Assembly: GCF_027000115.1 (NCBI RefSeq)
Contig: NZ_JALTON010000021.1
Span: 1-63,924 of the forward strand
Reading direction: 5' to 3'
Source of the DNA: Thiohalobacter sp.
GTDB taxonomy: Bacteria; Pseudomonadota; Gammaproteobacteria; Thiohalobacterales; Thiohalobacteraceae
DNA: 63,924 nucleotides
Shown here: piece after piece, positions 41,837 to 50,923 of the stretch
Numbering within the stretch: position 1 is the stretch's first letter
How the letters are laid out: each line of letters opens with the position of its first letter
Position numbers and translations under genes: made by a program
Notes under the pieces: model-generated
What the model was told of the DNA's origin: nothing
Databases searched by the model: none
What the model saw: only the letters and a program-made list of their open reading frames with translations

Positions 41837-42953
41837 GGATGCCGTCTTGGCGAATGAAAAAGCGTTGCTGGAAGAAGCAGGGCACGAAGTGATTCAGCAT
41901 TTGTGCCACAACGACGAGATTCAGTCCACGTATGCCAAAGTACGGTCGGCGCTTGAAATTGCCTACTCGGCTAGGCAACGGAAACGACTTAGCAGGCTGC
42001 TGCATGATGTTCGTCCGGATATCGTGCATGTGCACAATTTCTTTCCCCTGTTTACTCCCTCGATCTTCGATGCTTGCCGTCAGGCTGCGCTGCCTTCGGT
42101 AATGACGCTTCACAACTATCGTCTCATATGCCCGGGGGCGCTGCTAATGCGAGATGGTCACATCTGCGAAGACTGTCTTCAGGGTTCGGCCTATCGTGCG
42201 ATTCGGCATCGCTGTTACAGAGAATCCATGGCCGGAACCTTTGCTGTCTCTCGCATGGTCGAATACCACAGGAGGCGGCACACATGGCGTGATAAGGTTA
42301 GTGCATTCATCGCGCTCACCCGTTTTGCGAGAACAAAATATATCCAGGGTGGCTTGCCTGCCAACCGAATCCACGTCAAGCCGAATTTTATCCGTCCCCC
42401 GGCAGCACCTGACGGTAAGTGTGAGGGTAAGAGGCGTGGGGTTCTGTACGTGGGCAGGCTCAGCCATGAAAAGGGACTGACGACGTTGCTGGAAGCCTGG
42501 AAGGATATGAGCGCTCCATTGCGCATTGCCGGAGATGGGCCGTTGAAAGAGATTGTTTCCGCGTGCGCATCACCGCAAGTGGAATATCTTGGCGTGCTGA
42601 CCCGGACGGAGGTATCGCGGGAGATGCGCAGGGCGTCGGCGTTGGTCATGCCATCAGAATGGTACGAAGGTTTTCCAATGGTGTTGGTGGAGGCTATGGC
42701 GCATGGTTTGCCAGTAATCGGGTCAAATATCGGTGCTATGGCGGAAGTGATTCAGGATGGTGTGACAGGCCTGCATTTCGAGGTAGGCGACGTCCAGTCT
42801 CTACGGGACGCTGTTTCTCGTCTGCTGAACGACGAATCGGTATTGAGGAAAATGTCGGAGGCGTCGGTCCGCGAATACCGGATGAAGTACAGTCCGGAAG
42901 TCAATCTCGATCAGCTCATGGGGATATACGAAAGCGCGCGGCAGGCCTCATGA
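41790..42953 (+). CDS. Glycosyltransferase family 4
   Basis: A 387-residue cytoplasmic or peripheral GT-B enzyme. The N terminus MRILQIHNYYQQEGGEDAV is typical of retaining GT4 enzymes, VGRLSHEKGLTTLLEAW opens the donor domain, and EGFPMVLVEAMAHGLPVIGS carries the E-x7-E motif. An internal cysteine pair (ICEDCLQG) is common in this subgroup. The start overlaps the Wzy-like gene and the stop overlaps the next start (ATGA). Donor and acceptor sugars are not predictable. Confidence 0.9.
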   Translation: MRILQIHNYYQQEGGEDAVLANEKALLEEAGHEVIQHLCHNDEIQSTYAKVRSALEIAYSARQRKRLSRLLHDVRPDIVHVHNFFPLFTPSIFDACRQAALPSVMTLHNYRLICPGALLMRDGHICEDCLQGSAYRAIRHRCYRESMAGTFAVSRMVEYHRRRHTWRDKVSAFIALTRFARTKYIQGGLPANRIHVKPNFIRPPAAPDGKCEGKRRGVLYVGRLSHEKGLTTLLEAWKDMSAPLRIAGDGPLKEIVSACASPQVEYLGVLTRTEVSREMRRASALVMPSEWYEGFPMVLVEAMAHGLPVIGSNIGAMAEVIQDGVTGLHFEVGDVQSLRDAVSRLLNDESVLRKMSEASVREYRMKYSPEVNLDQLMGIYESARQAS

Positions 42954-45565
42954 TCCGTGCCAGCAGGTTATGGTTGATGGCGGCGGCCTTTCTGGTAGCT
43001 GGGAGGGGTGCAGTGGGCGCCGACAGGAATATTGCCCCCGAGGCGGAAATCTCTGCCCGTCCCTACATAGGGGCGACCCTGGCATACCTGGCCGACGGCA
43101 AGGCCGCAGATACACCCGACAACACATTGGTCATGGCAGCTCCCTTGGCGCCAAGGCTCGACGGCGGCGTGCCGCTGTGGCTGACCTTTTCCTTCGGTCG
43201 CACAGTGCCGGTATCGGGGATACGTATCTATCAGAACCGCTATCGTAATGGCCGTACCCCGGCCCGCCATTATGTCTTCGAGGCCGATACGAACGGAGAT
43301 GGTGACTACGATGCCATTCTGGTCGAGGAGACGAAGGGCGAGGGGGGGCAGTGGTTCGACTATCGGTTGCGCGACGCGCGAGGTGTGACAGGAATAAGAT
43401 TTCGGACCCTCGGATGGGGGAAGGGCCGCAAAGGCCCCAATTATGGTGTGCCGGCGGTTGCGGAAATCGAAATCCTGACCCCTCTCGAACGATCGGGGAA
43501 ACGCGAGGCAAACAGGGAGATTTCGGGTGTCGAAGTTCGGGCCCACCCAGTGGGTTCATTGAGTGAGAGGCTGAAGGGTTTGAAGGAACCCCCATGGCTG
43601 GAGCAGTTCCCTCGGGGGTTGTTCACCACCATGTGGCGCTTTTGGACGCCGGCCCGCAATTACGATCGACGCCGCGTGGACGATCTGCTGGCGTCTATCC
43701 GCCGCCTGGGTGCCAACAGGCTGTGGCTTTATCCAGAGGCGACAGGCCGGATTGGGCGGTTTGAAAACGTCGATTTTCCAGAGGATGACTTCGCGCGTCA
43801 TTATACGAAGCGCCGCAAGGAAAAAGAGCGCCAGTGGGCGGGGCGGGGCCTGTACCGCCTTTACCCGTTTCCAAGCCAGGTGGTGCCGGGTTATCGGGAA
43901 AATGTGCTGGCCCGTCTGACAGATGCCGCTCATCGGCACAATCTCGGCGTGATCGTCAATCAGCGGCTTTTGCCCTATGGTCTCCAGGGGTGGGATTTTC
44001 CGCGCGTTTATCGCCCGGAGGAATATCCCTGTCCTCTGAGTGCAACCGTTGTCCGGAAAACAGCCGTCCAACTGGTTCGGGAGCTTATGCAGGCCGGTGC
44101 GGACGGGGTTGCGCTGGGTGGGGATGAGTTCTTTTTCCATGGGCATTCGGGGCGCCATGAGCAACTATCGCCCTATTGCCGTACGGAGCAGGCCAAGCGC
44201 TCCGGGGCCTGTGTTCCGACCTGCGAGACATTATTCAGGGAGGCGTACGGCATGGAGATTCCGGCAGAACCCGGGAAAGCGGGCGAGGCGGCTTTTGCGT
44301 GGCAATTGTTTCAGTATGAAAGATTGGCGGAATTGTTCGGCGTTCTGGCCGAGGAGGTCCGGCGACACGGCGGCATTGTCACCAGCCTGTTCCGCCCCGG
44401 CGAGGTCAAGAGAATGGCCTACGGCGTCGCATACGACATCATGGGGCTCCAAGCCGGTATCGATGAAATGGGGTCGGACCCGCTATGGACCAACGACAAC
44501 TTCAATGGCCACTATTACATCGCAAACGAAACCAAGAAACTGATGGCCGCGAGCCCGAAGCATGCAGCCGTGGTGACGCTGCAGACCACACCCTATTACG
44601 ACAAGCGTGACTATCAGCGTCCGGTCATGGTGTATGGAAGCGCGATCTCAGCGCTCATGCATGGTGCGAAGGGAATCAACTACTACAAGGAGGAATACTT
44701 GACCGGGCACGATGCCGCCGGTGCGGCCCGGTGGGTTGCCAAGGTCTTTTCCTTGATCCGCTATCTGGAACAAGAAGGCCTGACGGCATTCGACCCGCCG
44801 CGGAATATCGTGCTCCTGTATTCAAGATCGAGCGAGGACTGGTGGAGAATGCGGTATCCGGGTGATGCGATCAAGGGTGGCTATCCCGTTCTGATTCAGA
44901 ACGCAGTGATGGAGGTACTGTTCAGGGCCGGCATTCCCTTCGACATGTACTATCTCGACCAGCCGGAAACATGGAAAGGGCTGGACAAGACGGATCTCAT
45001 CCTTGTGCCCTTCGGTTATTCTGTCAGTGATGAGGCCTGGAAGCGCCTGAAAGAACTGCATGAAAGGGGGGTTGGCGTCTGGTGGATGTCCCAGGCGCCG
45101 GCGCTCGACGAGCGCGGCCGGTGCAAGCCTAGATCATTGCCATTTCCCTCGGGCGTTTTCAGTTTCGATCGCTCCGGCCAGGGTATGCCGCCCTATCGCA
45201 TCCTCAAACAGCGGATACTGGAGCAGTTGAACGGCTGGCCGGGCTTGCAACTGGCGGGGATTTGTCGGTCCGATGGCGATGTGGAGTGCGGGATATTAGT
45301 GAACGATCGCAGGCGTCTGCTATTCCTGCTGAACTGGGGGGAGCGACCGGCCAGGGTGCAACTTTCAGTATCTCTCGAGGCAGGTCATTATCGTTGTGAA
45401 ATGATGGATCTTGACAAGGTATACAGGCTGAAGTTTACGGATGACCGGTCCTGCGATGCAGATTCCCTGAAATCTGCGGTTTTTCATCTCGATCCTGGAG
45501 CTGTGAACATCGTCCGGATCGGGCCGCTGTCCGATACGGGGTCAGCCCCCTCGGATGGCGGCTAG
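42950..45565 (+). CDS. Secreted glycoside-hydrolase-like protein
   Basis: An 871-residue protein with a signal peptide (LWLMAAAFLVAGRGAVGA). Residues about 25-170 look like a carbohydrate-binding, discoidin-like module (NIAPEAEISARPYIGATLAYLADGK). A TIM-barrel region follows with GADGVALGGDEFFFHGHSG, whose GGDE recalls the catalytic pair of GH20-type enzymes. Near residue 680 a Rossmann-like block (DLILVPFGYSVSDEAWKRL) resembles the trimerisation domain of GH42. It may trim or release the polymer, as EPS loci often encode a matching lyase or hydrolase. Family assignment is tentative. It ends convergently, overlapping the sulfotransferase by 24 nt. Confidence 0.68.
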   Translation: MIRASRLWLMAAAFLVAGRGAVGADRNIAPEAEISARPYIGATLAYLADGKAADTPDNTLVMAAPLAPRLDGGVPLWLTFSFGRTVPVSGIRIYQNRYRNGRTPARHYVFEADTNGDGDYDAILVEETKGEGGQWFDYRLRDARGVTGIRFRTLGWGKGRKGPNYGVPAVAEIEILTPLERSGKREANREISGVEVRAHPVGSLSERLKGLKEPPWLEQFPRGLFTTMWRFWTPARNYDRRRVDDLLASIRRLGANRLWLYPEATGRIGRFENVDFPEDDFARHYTKRRKEKERQWAGRGLYRLYPFPSQVVPGYRENVLARLTDAAHRHNLGVIVNQRLLPYGLQGWDFPRVYRPEEYPCPLSATVVRKTAVQLVRELMQAGADGVALGGDEFFFHGHSGRHEQLSPYCRTEQAKRSGACVPTCETLFREAYGMEIPAEPGKAGEAAFAWQLFQYERLAELFGVLAEEVRRHGGIVTSLFRPGEVKRMAYGVAYDIMGLQAGIDEMGSDPLWTNDNFNGHYYIANETKKLMAASPKHAAVVTLQTTPYYDKRDYQRPVMVYGSAISALMHGAKGINYYKEEYLTGHDAAGAARWVAKVFSLIRYLEQEGLTAFDPPRNIVLLYSRSSEDWWRMRYPGDAIKGGYPVLIQNAVMEVLFRAGIPFDMYYLDQPETWKGLDKTDLILVPFGYSVSDEAWKRLKELHERGVGVWWMSQAPALDERGRCKPRSLPFPSGVFSFDRSGQGMPPYRILKQRILEQLNGWPGLQLAGICRSDGDVECGILVNDRRRLLFLLNWGERPARVQLSVSLEAGHYRCEMMDLDKVYRLKFTDDRSCDADSLKSAVFHLDPGAVNIVRIGPLSDTGSAPSDGG

Positions 45566-46288
45566 GGATTCCAGTGTTCGATAGATCTCATCCATCCGCT
45601 TGCCATACACCTTATCAATAAGCCGGCTTGTCAGCCGCCTCTGTCCGGCTGGCGCGGTTTTCAGTTCCGATGGATGATAAACATCGGTATAGGAGACCGG
45701 TAATTCTATACCCAGCCAATCTTCGAGAAGATTTACCGAAGATGCATGGTCATGATTGAAACCATGGATATTGACAAGCAGTGCCTGTGCTTTATGTGTC
45801 TTGTAAAAAGAAATGATGTCTTCGTTGTATCGGATCCAGGCGGAAGCGGCAAGCCAGGGAGCCATCTTCAGCCGGCGGTCGGTCGCGCGTCGAAGTAGAG
45901 AATCTATGACGGAATGGGGCGAACGGTATAGAAAAATGTAGCGGACTTCCGGAATGATCCTGTGCCAACTGCCGAGAAAAAGCGTGGTTCGGGGATCTTT
46001 CCATCCCCAGTTGCCGAAGTCGCGCTGGCGTTGTTCTATCAGGGCCTGTGCCTGACGGGCCTCTTGGTCGGTAAATTCGAGGTTGCGGGCAGGGGAGTAC
46101 ATATGGCAGCCCCTGCGGTTCAGCAGTTTGCAGTGGAATGATACGAATTCGGCGTCCTCAAAATGGCCAAACCGGTTGCCGCGGGCGGCTCCGATCAGCT
46201 CCTTGCCCATGCTGATGCCGCAACGATGAAGGAAGTTCCCCATTAGGGAAGTACCCGAGCGGTGCATGCCTGTAAGGCAGACGATCAT
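45542..46288 (-). CDS. Sulfotransferase
   Basis: A 248-residue PAPS-dependent sulfotransferase. The 5'-phosphosulfate loop is CLTGMHRSGTSLMGNFL at about residues 4-20, and the 3'-phosphate site is YIFLYRSPHSVIDSLLR at about 118-134. It probably sulfates a sugar of the EPS, using PAPS from the fused sulfurylase/APS kinase at the head of the locus. It overlaps the methyltransferase upstream by 4 nt. Confidence 0.87.
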   Translation of the reverse strand: MIVCLTGMHRSGTSLMGNFLHRCGISMGKELIGAARGNRFGHFEDAEFVSFHCKLLNRRGCHMYSPARNLEFTDQEARQAQALIEQRQRDFGNWGWKDPRTTLFLGSWHRIIPEVRYIFLYRSPHSVIDSLLRRATDRRLKMAPWLAASAWIRYNEDIISFYKTHKAQALLVNIHGFNHDHASSVNLLEDWLGIELPVSYTDVYHPSELKTAPAGQRRLTSRLIDKVYGKRMDEIYRTLESLAAIRGG

Positions 46289-46977
46289 GCTGCGGCCTCG
46301 TCAGGGGTGGCCACTACCACCAGCGTGCCGGCCAGATGTGGAAACAGCTTGAATAGTGGGACGCCGACTGCGAATTTGAGCTTTTGCTTCATGGTGGTAG
46401 GGGGTTCGGTGTAGGCGCCGTAGAGCGCCTCGATTTTATAGCCATGCCTTTGAAACAGATTGACTAGGGTCTCCGGGGAATAGAAACACACGTGCTCAAT
46501 ATGTTCGACGTAACGCCCCAGCCATCGCCGAATCTGGAAATGGAGGCCGAAAGCGTTGTTGGTCGATATGACGAATTTTCCGCTGGGGTTGTCCAGAAAC
46601 CGTTTTACACCCTCGAGCATAGCGCCCGGACAAGTGACATGTTCAAGCAGATCCCCGGCAAGCACGATATCGAACGTCCGGTCGATCGGGACTTCCTCCA
46701 GTTTCTGCACGTCGCCCTCAAACAGATTGTCGTACCCCAGTTCATTGCGCATGATATCGAGGCTGGCACGGTCAATATCAATACCGTACAGAGATCGCGC
46801 ATAGCTGGCTAGAGTGGCATGAAGAAGAGTCCCACGATTTAATCTGGCTCTAATATGAGAGCCAGAGCTGCATCCGAGGTGCAGAATAGCCTTCTCTTGG
46901 CAGAGCTCTGACAGAAAGTCTGGTCGGGAGATGTAGGTTTTTACTGATGTGCTAACGCCGTGGGTATTATGTGTCAT
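46285..46977 (-). CDS. Class I SAM-dependent methyltransferase
   Basis: A 230-residue methyltransferase. The SAM motif is ILHLGCSSGSHIRARL, with the acidic residue following in YGIDIDRASLDIM, and the catalytic-side strand is FDIVLAGDLLEHVTCPGAML. Such enzymes in EPS loci usually methylate a sugar hydroxyl or carboxyl. It starts 32 nt after the acyltransferase gene stop, in the minus-strand sub-operon. Confidence 0.87.
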   Translation of the reverse strand: MTHNTHGVSTSVKTYISRPDFLSELCQEKAILHLGCSSGSHIRARLNRGTLLHATLASYARSLYGIDIDRASLDIMRNELGYDNLFEGDVQKLEEVPIDRTFDIVLAGDLLEHVTCPGAMLEGVKRFLDNPSGKFVISTNNAFGLHFQIRRWLGRYVEHIEHVCFYSPETLVNLFQRHGYKIEALYGAYTEPPTTMKQKLKFAVGVPLFKLFPHLAGTLVVVATPDEAAA

Positions 46978-47008
46978 GGTGAAGGGCCTTTCTGTGGCAA
47001 ATGCATAT

Positions 47009-47671
47009 CTATTTCTTTCGGGGTTTGAATCCTGAATGATTTGTGGTGAAGAACTCCTCGCCGCCCGTATATTTCTTGCGTATACCTGCCGGGTTGCCGG
47101 CGATCAAGCATTTATTGGATGACGTATGGTCCTTGGTAACTACCGAGCCTGTTCCAACGAATACCATATCGCCTACTCCCGATCCTGGTGTAAAGATCAC
47201 CTGGCTTCCTATATAGCAATGATCGCCTATTGTTATCGAATGGTTATTGCTAGGTTCTGTGGTTCTGTAACCATGAGTCCAGAAGGTCGATCGAAAGCCG
47301 GCAATTAACGAGTTTTTTCCAATCGTGATTTGTTGCTGGAGGTCAAAAAAGTGCTTGCTGGTTATGTTTGAACCATCACCAATTGTTAATTTTCCAAAAC
47401 TTGGTGTGCGATCATGTAGGGCAGATGCGGTGAACCAATTGAGGCGTCCACCTATTCTCGCATAGGACCCCATTTCTAGGGATTTGAGTCCTTTAAAAAC
47501 ATTGAGATGATTTATGGACGCACCTTCTTTTAGGGTTATGTGGGCTATATCCAAATAACATATCCCGATTTTGCATGTTGGATGGATTTTGTGGCCTCTC
47601 ATGTTCAGTAATAATATCTTCAGACGCGATGGAAGAATTGCGAGTAAAAATAATTTGATGTACTTTATCAT
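47009..47671 (-). CDS. Hexapeptide-repeat (LbH) O-acyltransferase
   Basis: A 220-residue left-handed beta-helix protein with repeated I-G-x-x-x-x turns, for example LTIGDGSNITSKHFFDLQQQ followed by IGKNSLIAGFRSTFWTHG and ITIGDHCYIGSQVIFTPGSGVGD. The WcaF/maa-like end VVTKDHTSSNKCLIAGNPA carries the usual NPA. It likely acetylates a sugar of the polymer. This gene is the most AT-rich in the window, consistent with recent acquisition. Confidence 0.88.
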   Translation of the reverse strand: MIKYIKLFLLAILPSRLKILLLNMRGHKIHPTCKIGICYLDIAHITLKEGASINHLNVFKGLKSLEMGSYARIGGRLNWFTASALHDRTPSFGKLTIGDGSNITSKHFFDLQQQITIGKNSLIAGFRSTFWTHGYRTTEPSNNHSITIGDHCYIGSQVIFTPGSGVGDMVFVGTGSVVTKDHTSSNKCLIAGNPAGIRKKYTGGEEFFTTNHSGFKPRKK

Positions 47672-47681
47672 CTTGGTTGCT

Positions 47682-48944
47682 TTAATAATGTATAGCCACG
47701 TGGCGCTGGAATCGCTTCAGCAGGATTAAGAGTATTAGTAGCTGTATGACGATCATCGAGAGCATGGCTCCGGGTAACTCGAAAAGTCTGATGGCCGGAT
47801 AACTGATTAACATGGTGGCTATCATGCCGAACAGGGTCGCCGTGAATATGTCTTTTGTTTTGTCGAGCGCCCGAAGTCCTGCAGACAAGGGGCGATGGAA
47901 AAAACCCACGATGTAATAAATGCCCCAGCCTATGACCAGCCATCCATATCCGGCGTATTCCTCTCCATAGACAAGGCTCAGCCAGAATTCCGGCGCTGCG
48001 GCTGCAACCAATACGACCAGTCCTGTCAGGATGCCACCCAACAAGGAAACTCTACGCAAGTATTTCTTGAGGCCAGTATGTCCGCGTTGCTCCAGCATCG
48101 CCGCAGCTCTCGACGGGACGATGTTCTCCAGTGCAAGAAACAGGATGTTTGCGAAACCGATGATGTTGCGCGTGGCCGTCAGCGCGCCGACTGCCGCGGC
48201 CGACAGTAGGGCGCCCGAGAGATAGATGAGGAACTGTGACGAGCCCCAATAGGCGATGTTCCGCGCAACCAGCCACCTGCCAAATTCCCAGTGTTGCTCC
48301 AGCACCCGGCCAAAAGTCGCTGGGGCTGTTGTAGCTCGGCAGGTCCCGGCGTTCATTAAAGGGGCAAGGACCCGCACGCCGTGAAGGACGGCAATCATGG
48401 AAGTTGTGGTGATGATCCAGAATGCGGAGTATGTTGTCTGCCCGACGCCCAGGAACCAATATAGCAGGCCAGCCAACTGCAATAAATAACTGACAAGGTC
48501 ATTGACGAGGCCCTGGCTGGCGTGGTCCGACACAATGAGTGCGCGGCGCAGGAAATCCTGGGTTACGAACGCGGCGGCGGTTGCCGCCCCAGGTACAGCC
48601 AGCTCGGCCAGTGCAGGCATGCGCAGTATCTCGGCGAGCGCCATAATAGTGGGCGCGGCGATGAGGAACGTGGCCAGCGAGAACAGTATCTGCTGGAATG
48701 TCACGTTCCGCAGGTAAGCTGGGGCTTCCGCAGGCTTGAGTCTGGGGATCGTCACCATCATCGGGGATATGATGAGTGCCACCTGAATGCCGGACACAAA
48801 GAGTACGACGCCGTAAACAAGGACGAAATGGCCATAGCCCTCGAGCCCGAGAAAACGAGCAAGAACCAGTCCCGTTAGGAAGTTGGTCCCGCTTACAACC
48901 GCTTGATCTACAAGAACTATGGTGGTTTTTTGTCTACCGGGCAT
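47682..48944 (-). CDS. Oligosaccharide flippase (Wzx/MATE-like)
   Basis: A 420-residue inner-membrane protein with about twelve hydrophobic helices, of the polysaccharide biosynthesis flippase type (VDQAVVSGTNFLTGLVLARFLG at the start). It moves the undecaprenyl-linked repeat unit to the periplasm. ATG 48944 gives the usual short cytoplasmic lead; an earlier start at 49028 adds 28 basic residues. It is the first gene of the minus-strand sub-operon wzx, acyltransferase, methyltransferase, sulfotransferase. Confidence 0.87.
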   Translation of the reverse strand: MPGRQKTTIVLVDQAVVSGTNFLTGLVLARFLGLEGYGHFVLVYGVVLFVSGIQVALIISPMMVTIPRLKPAEAPAYLRNVTFQQILFSLATFLIAAPTIMALAEILRMPALAELAVPGAATAAAFVTQDFLRRALIVSDHASQGLVNDLVSYLLQLAGLLYWFLGVGQTTYSAFWIITTTSMIAVLHGVRVLAPLMNAGTCRATTAPATFGRVLEQHWEFGRWLVARNIAYWGSSQFLIYLSGALLSAAAVGALTATRNIIGFANILFLALENIVPSRAAAMLEQRGHTGLKKYLRRVSLLGGILTGLVVLVAAAAPEFWLSLVYGEEYAGYGWLVIGWGIYYIVGFFHRPLSAGLRALDKTKDIFTATLFGMIATMLISYPAIRLFELPGAMLSMIVIQLLILLILLKRFQRHVAIHY

Positions 48945-49194
48945 GGTGGTCGTGGTCGATTTCTTGGCTGGCGCGCGGCGGTATGCTAGTTTGGCTCGAC
49001 CAAGGCCGCAGTTCTTGGAGCCGTTCATTCAAACATAATATACAGTTTGGACTCCCGGTGTTGTACCTGATTTCCTGATCTCGAATCTACCGCTTTTGCC
49101 TTGGGTCCCGGATCGGGGTTCCGGGGGGATTCGCGCGGAAGTAGGGGTAGAGTCCATGTTTGTGCGCTGAAGCAAGATTGAGTTGAGAAAAAAC

Positions 49195-50793
49195 ATGCAA
49201 GGTTCAATGTTGCGGGACGATGGTGCGAGAGTCAGGATATGGCGGGCCGGGCCGGCGCTGTTTGCGGCAGGGCTTGGCGCTGTGCTGCTGGTTTTCGGTA
49301 TATACCAGGAAACAATATCCAGGCTGATCGAACGCTGGTCTGGTTCGGAAGAATATGGGTATGGTTTTCTTATTCCCTTTATCTCGGCATTTCTGGTCTG
49401 GCAGAGGTCCGACGAACTCAGGACCAAAAAGTTCTCTGGTTCATGGGTTGCGGTGGGCCTTCTCGTTATCGGTCTCGGTATCTATTTCTCCGGCCGTGTC
49501 GCCACTGTGCACTTTGTCATGCAATATGCGCTGGTACTTTGCATTATGGCGCTTGCATGGGCTCTGGTGGGTAAGGATGTGTTCAAGAGGATTTGGGTGC
49601 CGTTGGCATTATTGGCATTTGCCATTCCTCTTCCCACCTTCCTTTATCGTGGCCTCTCCGCTGCCCTCCAGCTCATCTCCACCGACATCGGCGTCTGGGT
49701 CATCCGCCTGTTCGATATCAGCGTGTATGTAGAAGGCAATGTCATCGATCTGGGGCAGTTCAAGCTGCAGGTCGTGGAAGCCTGTAGCGGTTTGCGGTAT
49801 CTCTTTCCGCTGACCAGCCTGGCCTTTATTGCGGCCTACCTGTTCAATGGCGCCTGGTGGAAGAAGGCGATCATCTTCCTGTCCAGCATTCCCATCACGG
49901 TGCTGATGAACAGCTTCCGCATCGGCATGATCGGGGTGCTGGTGGAGTACTGGGGCATCGAGCAGGCCGAGGGTTTCCTGCATGATTTCGAGGGCTGGGT
50001 GGTGTTCATGGCCTGCATCGGTCTGCTGATCGTGGAGATGTGGGCGCTGGCGAAGATCGGCCCGGACCGCAAGACCCTGGCCGAGGCCTTTGCCATCGAA
50101 TTCCCGGCGCCGCCGCCGAAGGATGCCGAGGTGCGGGTGCGCGGGGTGCCGGCCCCGTTCATCGCGAGTATTGCGCTGCTGGGCGCAGCGTTGGCAGCGT
50201 CACTGGCTTTGGGTCAACGCGACGAGGTGATTCCCGACCGGAAGGTGTTTGCCGAGTTTACCGGCGACATCGAGGGCTGGGAAGGGCGTCGGGACCGACT
50301 CGAGAGTATTTATCTGGATGCCCTGAAGCTGGATGATTACTACATCGGCGATTTCAAGCGGCCGGGTGACCCCGCGCCGGTCAACTTCTATGTGGCCTAT
50401 TATGCGTCTCAGCGTGCGGGCGAGTCGGCGCATTCGCCGCGTTCCTGCATCCCGGGGGGCGGGTGGCAGATCGCGGAGCTGCGTGAGGTAACACTGGATG
50501 ATGTCACCTGGAATGGCCAGCCACTCAGGGTGAACCGGCTGGTGATCGAGCTGGGGGATACCCGGCAGCTGGTCTACTACTGGTTCCAGCAGAGAGGGCG
50601 CAATATCACCAACGAATACGCCGTGAAGTGGTATCTCCTGGAAGATGCCATTCGAAAGAATCGCACGGATGGCGCGCTGGTGCGTCTGATTACGCCCGTG
50701 GCGCCGGGCGAGCCACTGGAGGCGGGGGATGCAAGGCTGCGCGACTTCGCGCGAGCGGTCGTGCCGGTCCTCAAGGAGTACGTGCCAGATTGA
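49195..50793 (+). CDS. Exosortase with fused C-terminal EpsI domain (XrtD-like)
   Basis: A 532-residue membrane protease/transpeptidase-like enzyme. The catalytic cysteine is in VVEACSGLRYLFPL (about residue 200), the arginine in NSFRIGMIG, and the histidine-containing HDFEGWVVF follows. After about residue 295 the protein continues as a periplasmic EpsI domain (PRSCIPGGGWQI near residue 420). Exosortases recognise and cut PEP-CTERM tails at the cell surface. The fusion resembles the XrtD type reported for VPLPA-CTERM substrates, but no substrate gene lies in the window. ATG 49195 is chosen over a TTG 12 nt upstream. Confidence 0.92.
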   Translation: MQGSMLRDDGARVRIWRAGPALFAAGLGAVLLVFGIYQETISRLIERWSGSEEYGYGFLIPFISAFLVWQRSDELRTKKFSGSWVAVGLLVIGLGIYFSGRVATVHFVMQYALVLCIMALAWALVGKDVFKRIWVPLALLAFAIPLPTFLYRGLSAALQLISTDIGVWVIRLFDISVYVEGNVIDLGQFKLQVVEACSGLRYLFPLTSLAFIAAYLFNGAWWKKAIIFLSSIPITVLMNSFRIGMIGVLVEYWGIEQAEGFLHDFEGWVVFMACIGLLIVEMWALAKIGPDRKTLAEAFAIEFPAPPPKDAEVRVRGVPAPFIASIALLGAALAASLALGQRDEVIPDRKVFAEFTGDIEGWEGRRDRLESIYLDALKLDDYYIGDFKRPGDPAPVNFYVAYYASQRAGESAHSPRSCIPGGGWQIAELREVTLDDVTWNGQPLRVNRLVIELGDTRQLVYYWFQQRGRNITNEYAVKWYLLEDAIRKNRTDGALVRLITPVAPGEPLEAGDARLRDFARAVVPVLKEYVPD

Positions 50794-50923
50794 TTCAGGG
50801 AGTGGCCGGAGTACGGGCAGGGGCCGCGCGGCAAGGGGGTCGCGCGGCGGCGCCGAATGACAACGAGGCGGAAAACGAACAAGGGTGAGATTCCGCGCGC
50901 CCTGAACCGCACGAGGTGGAAGC

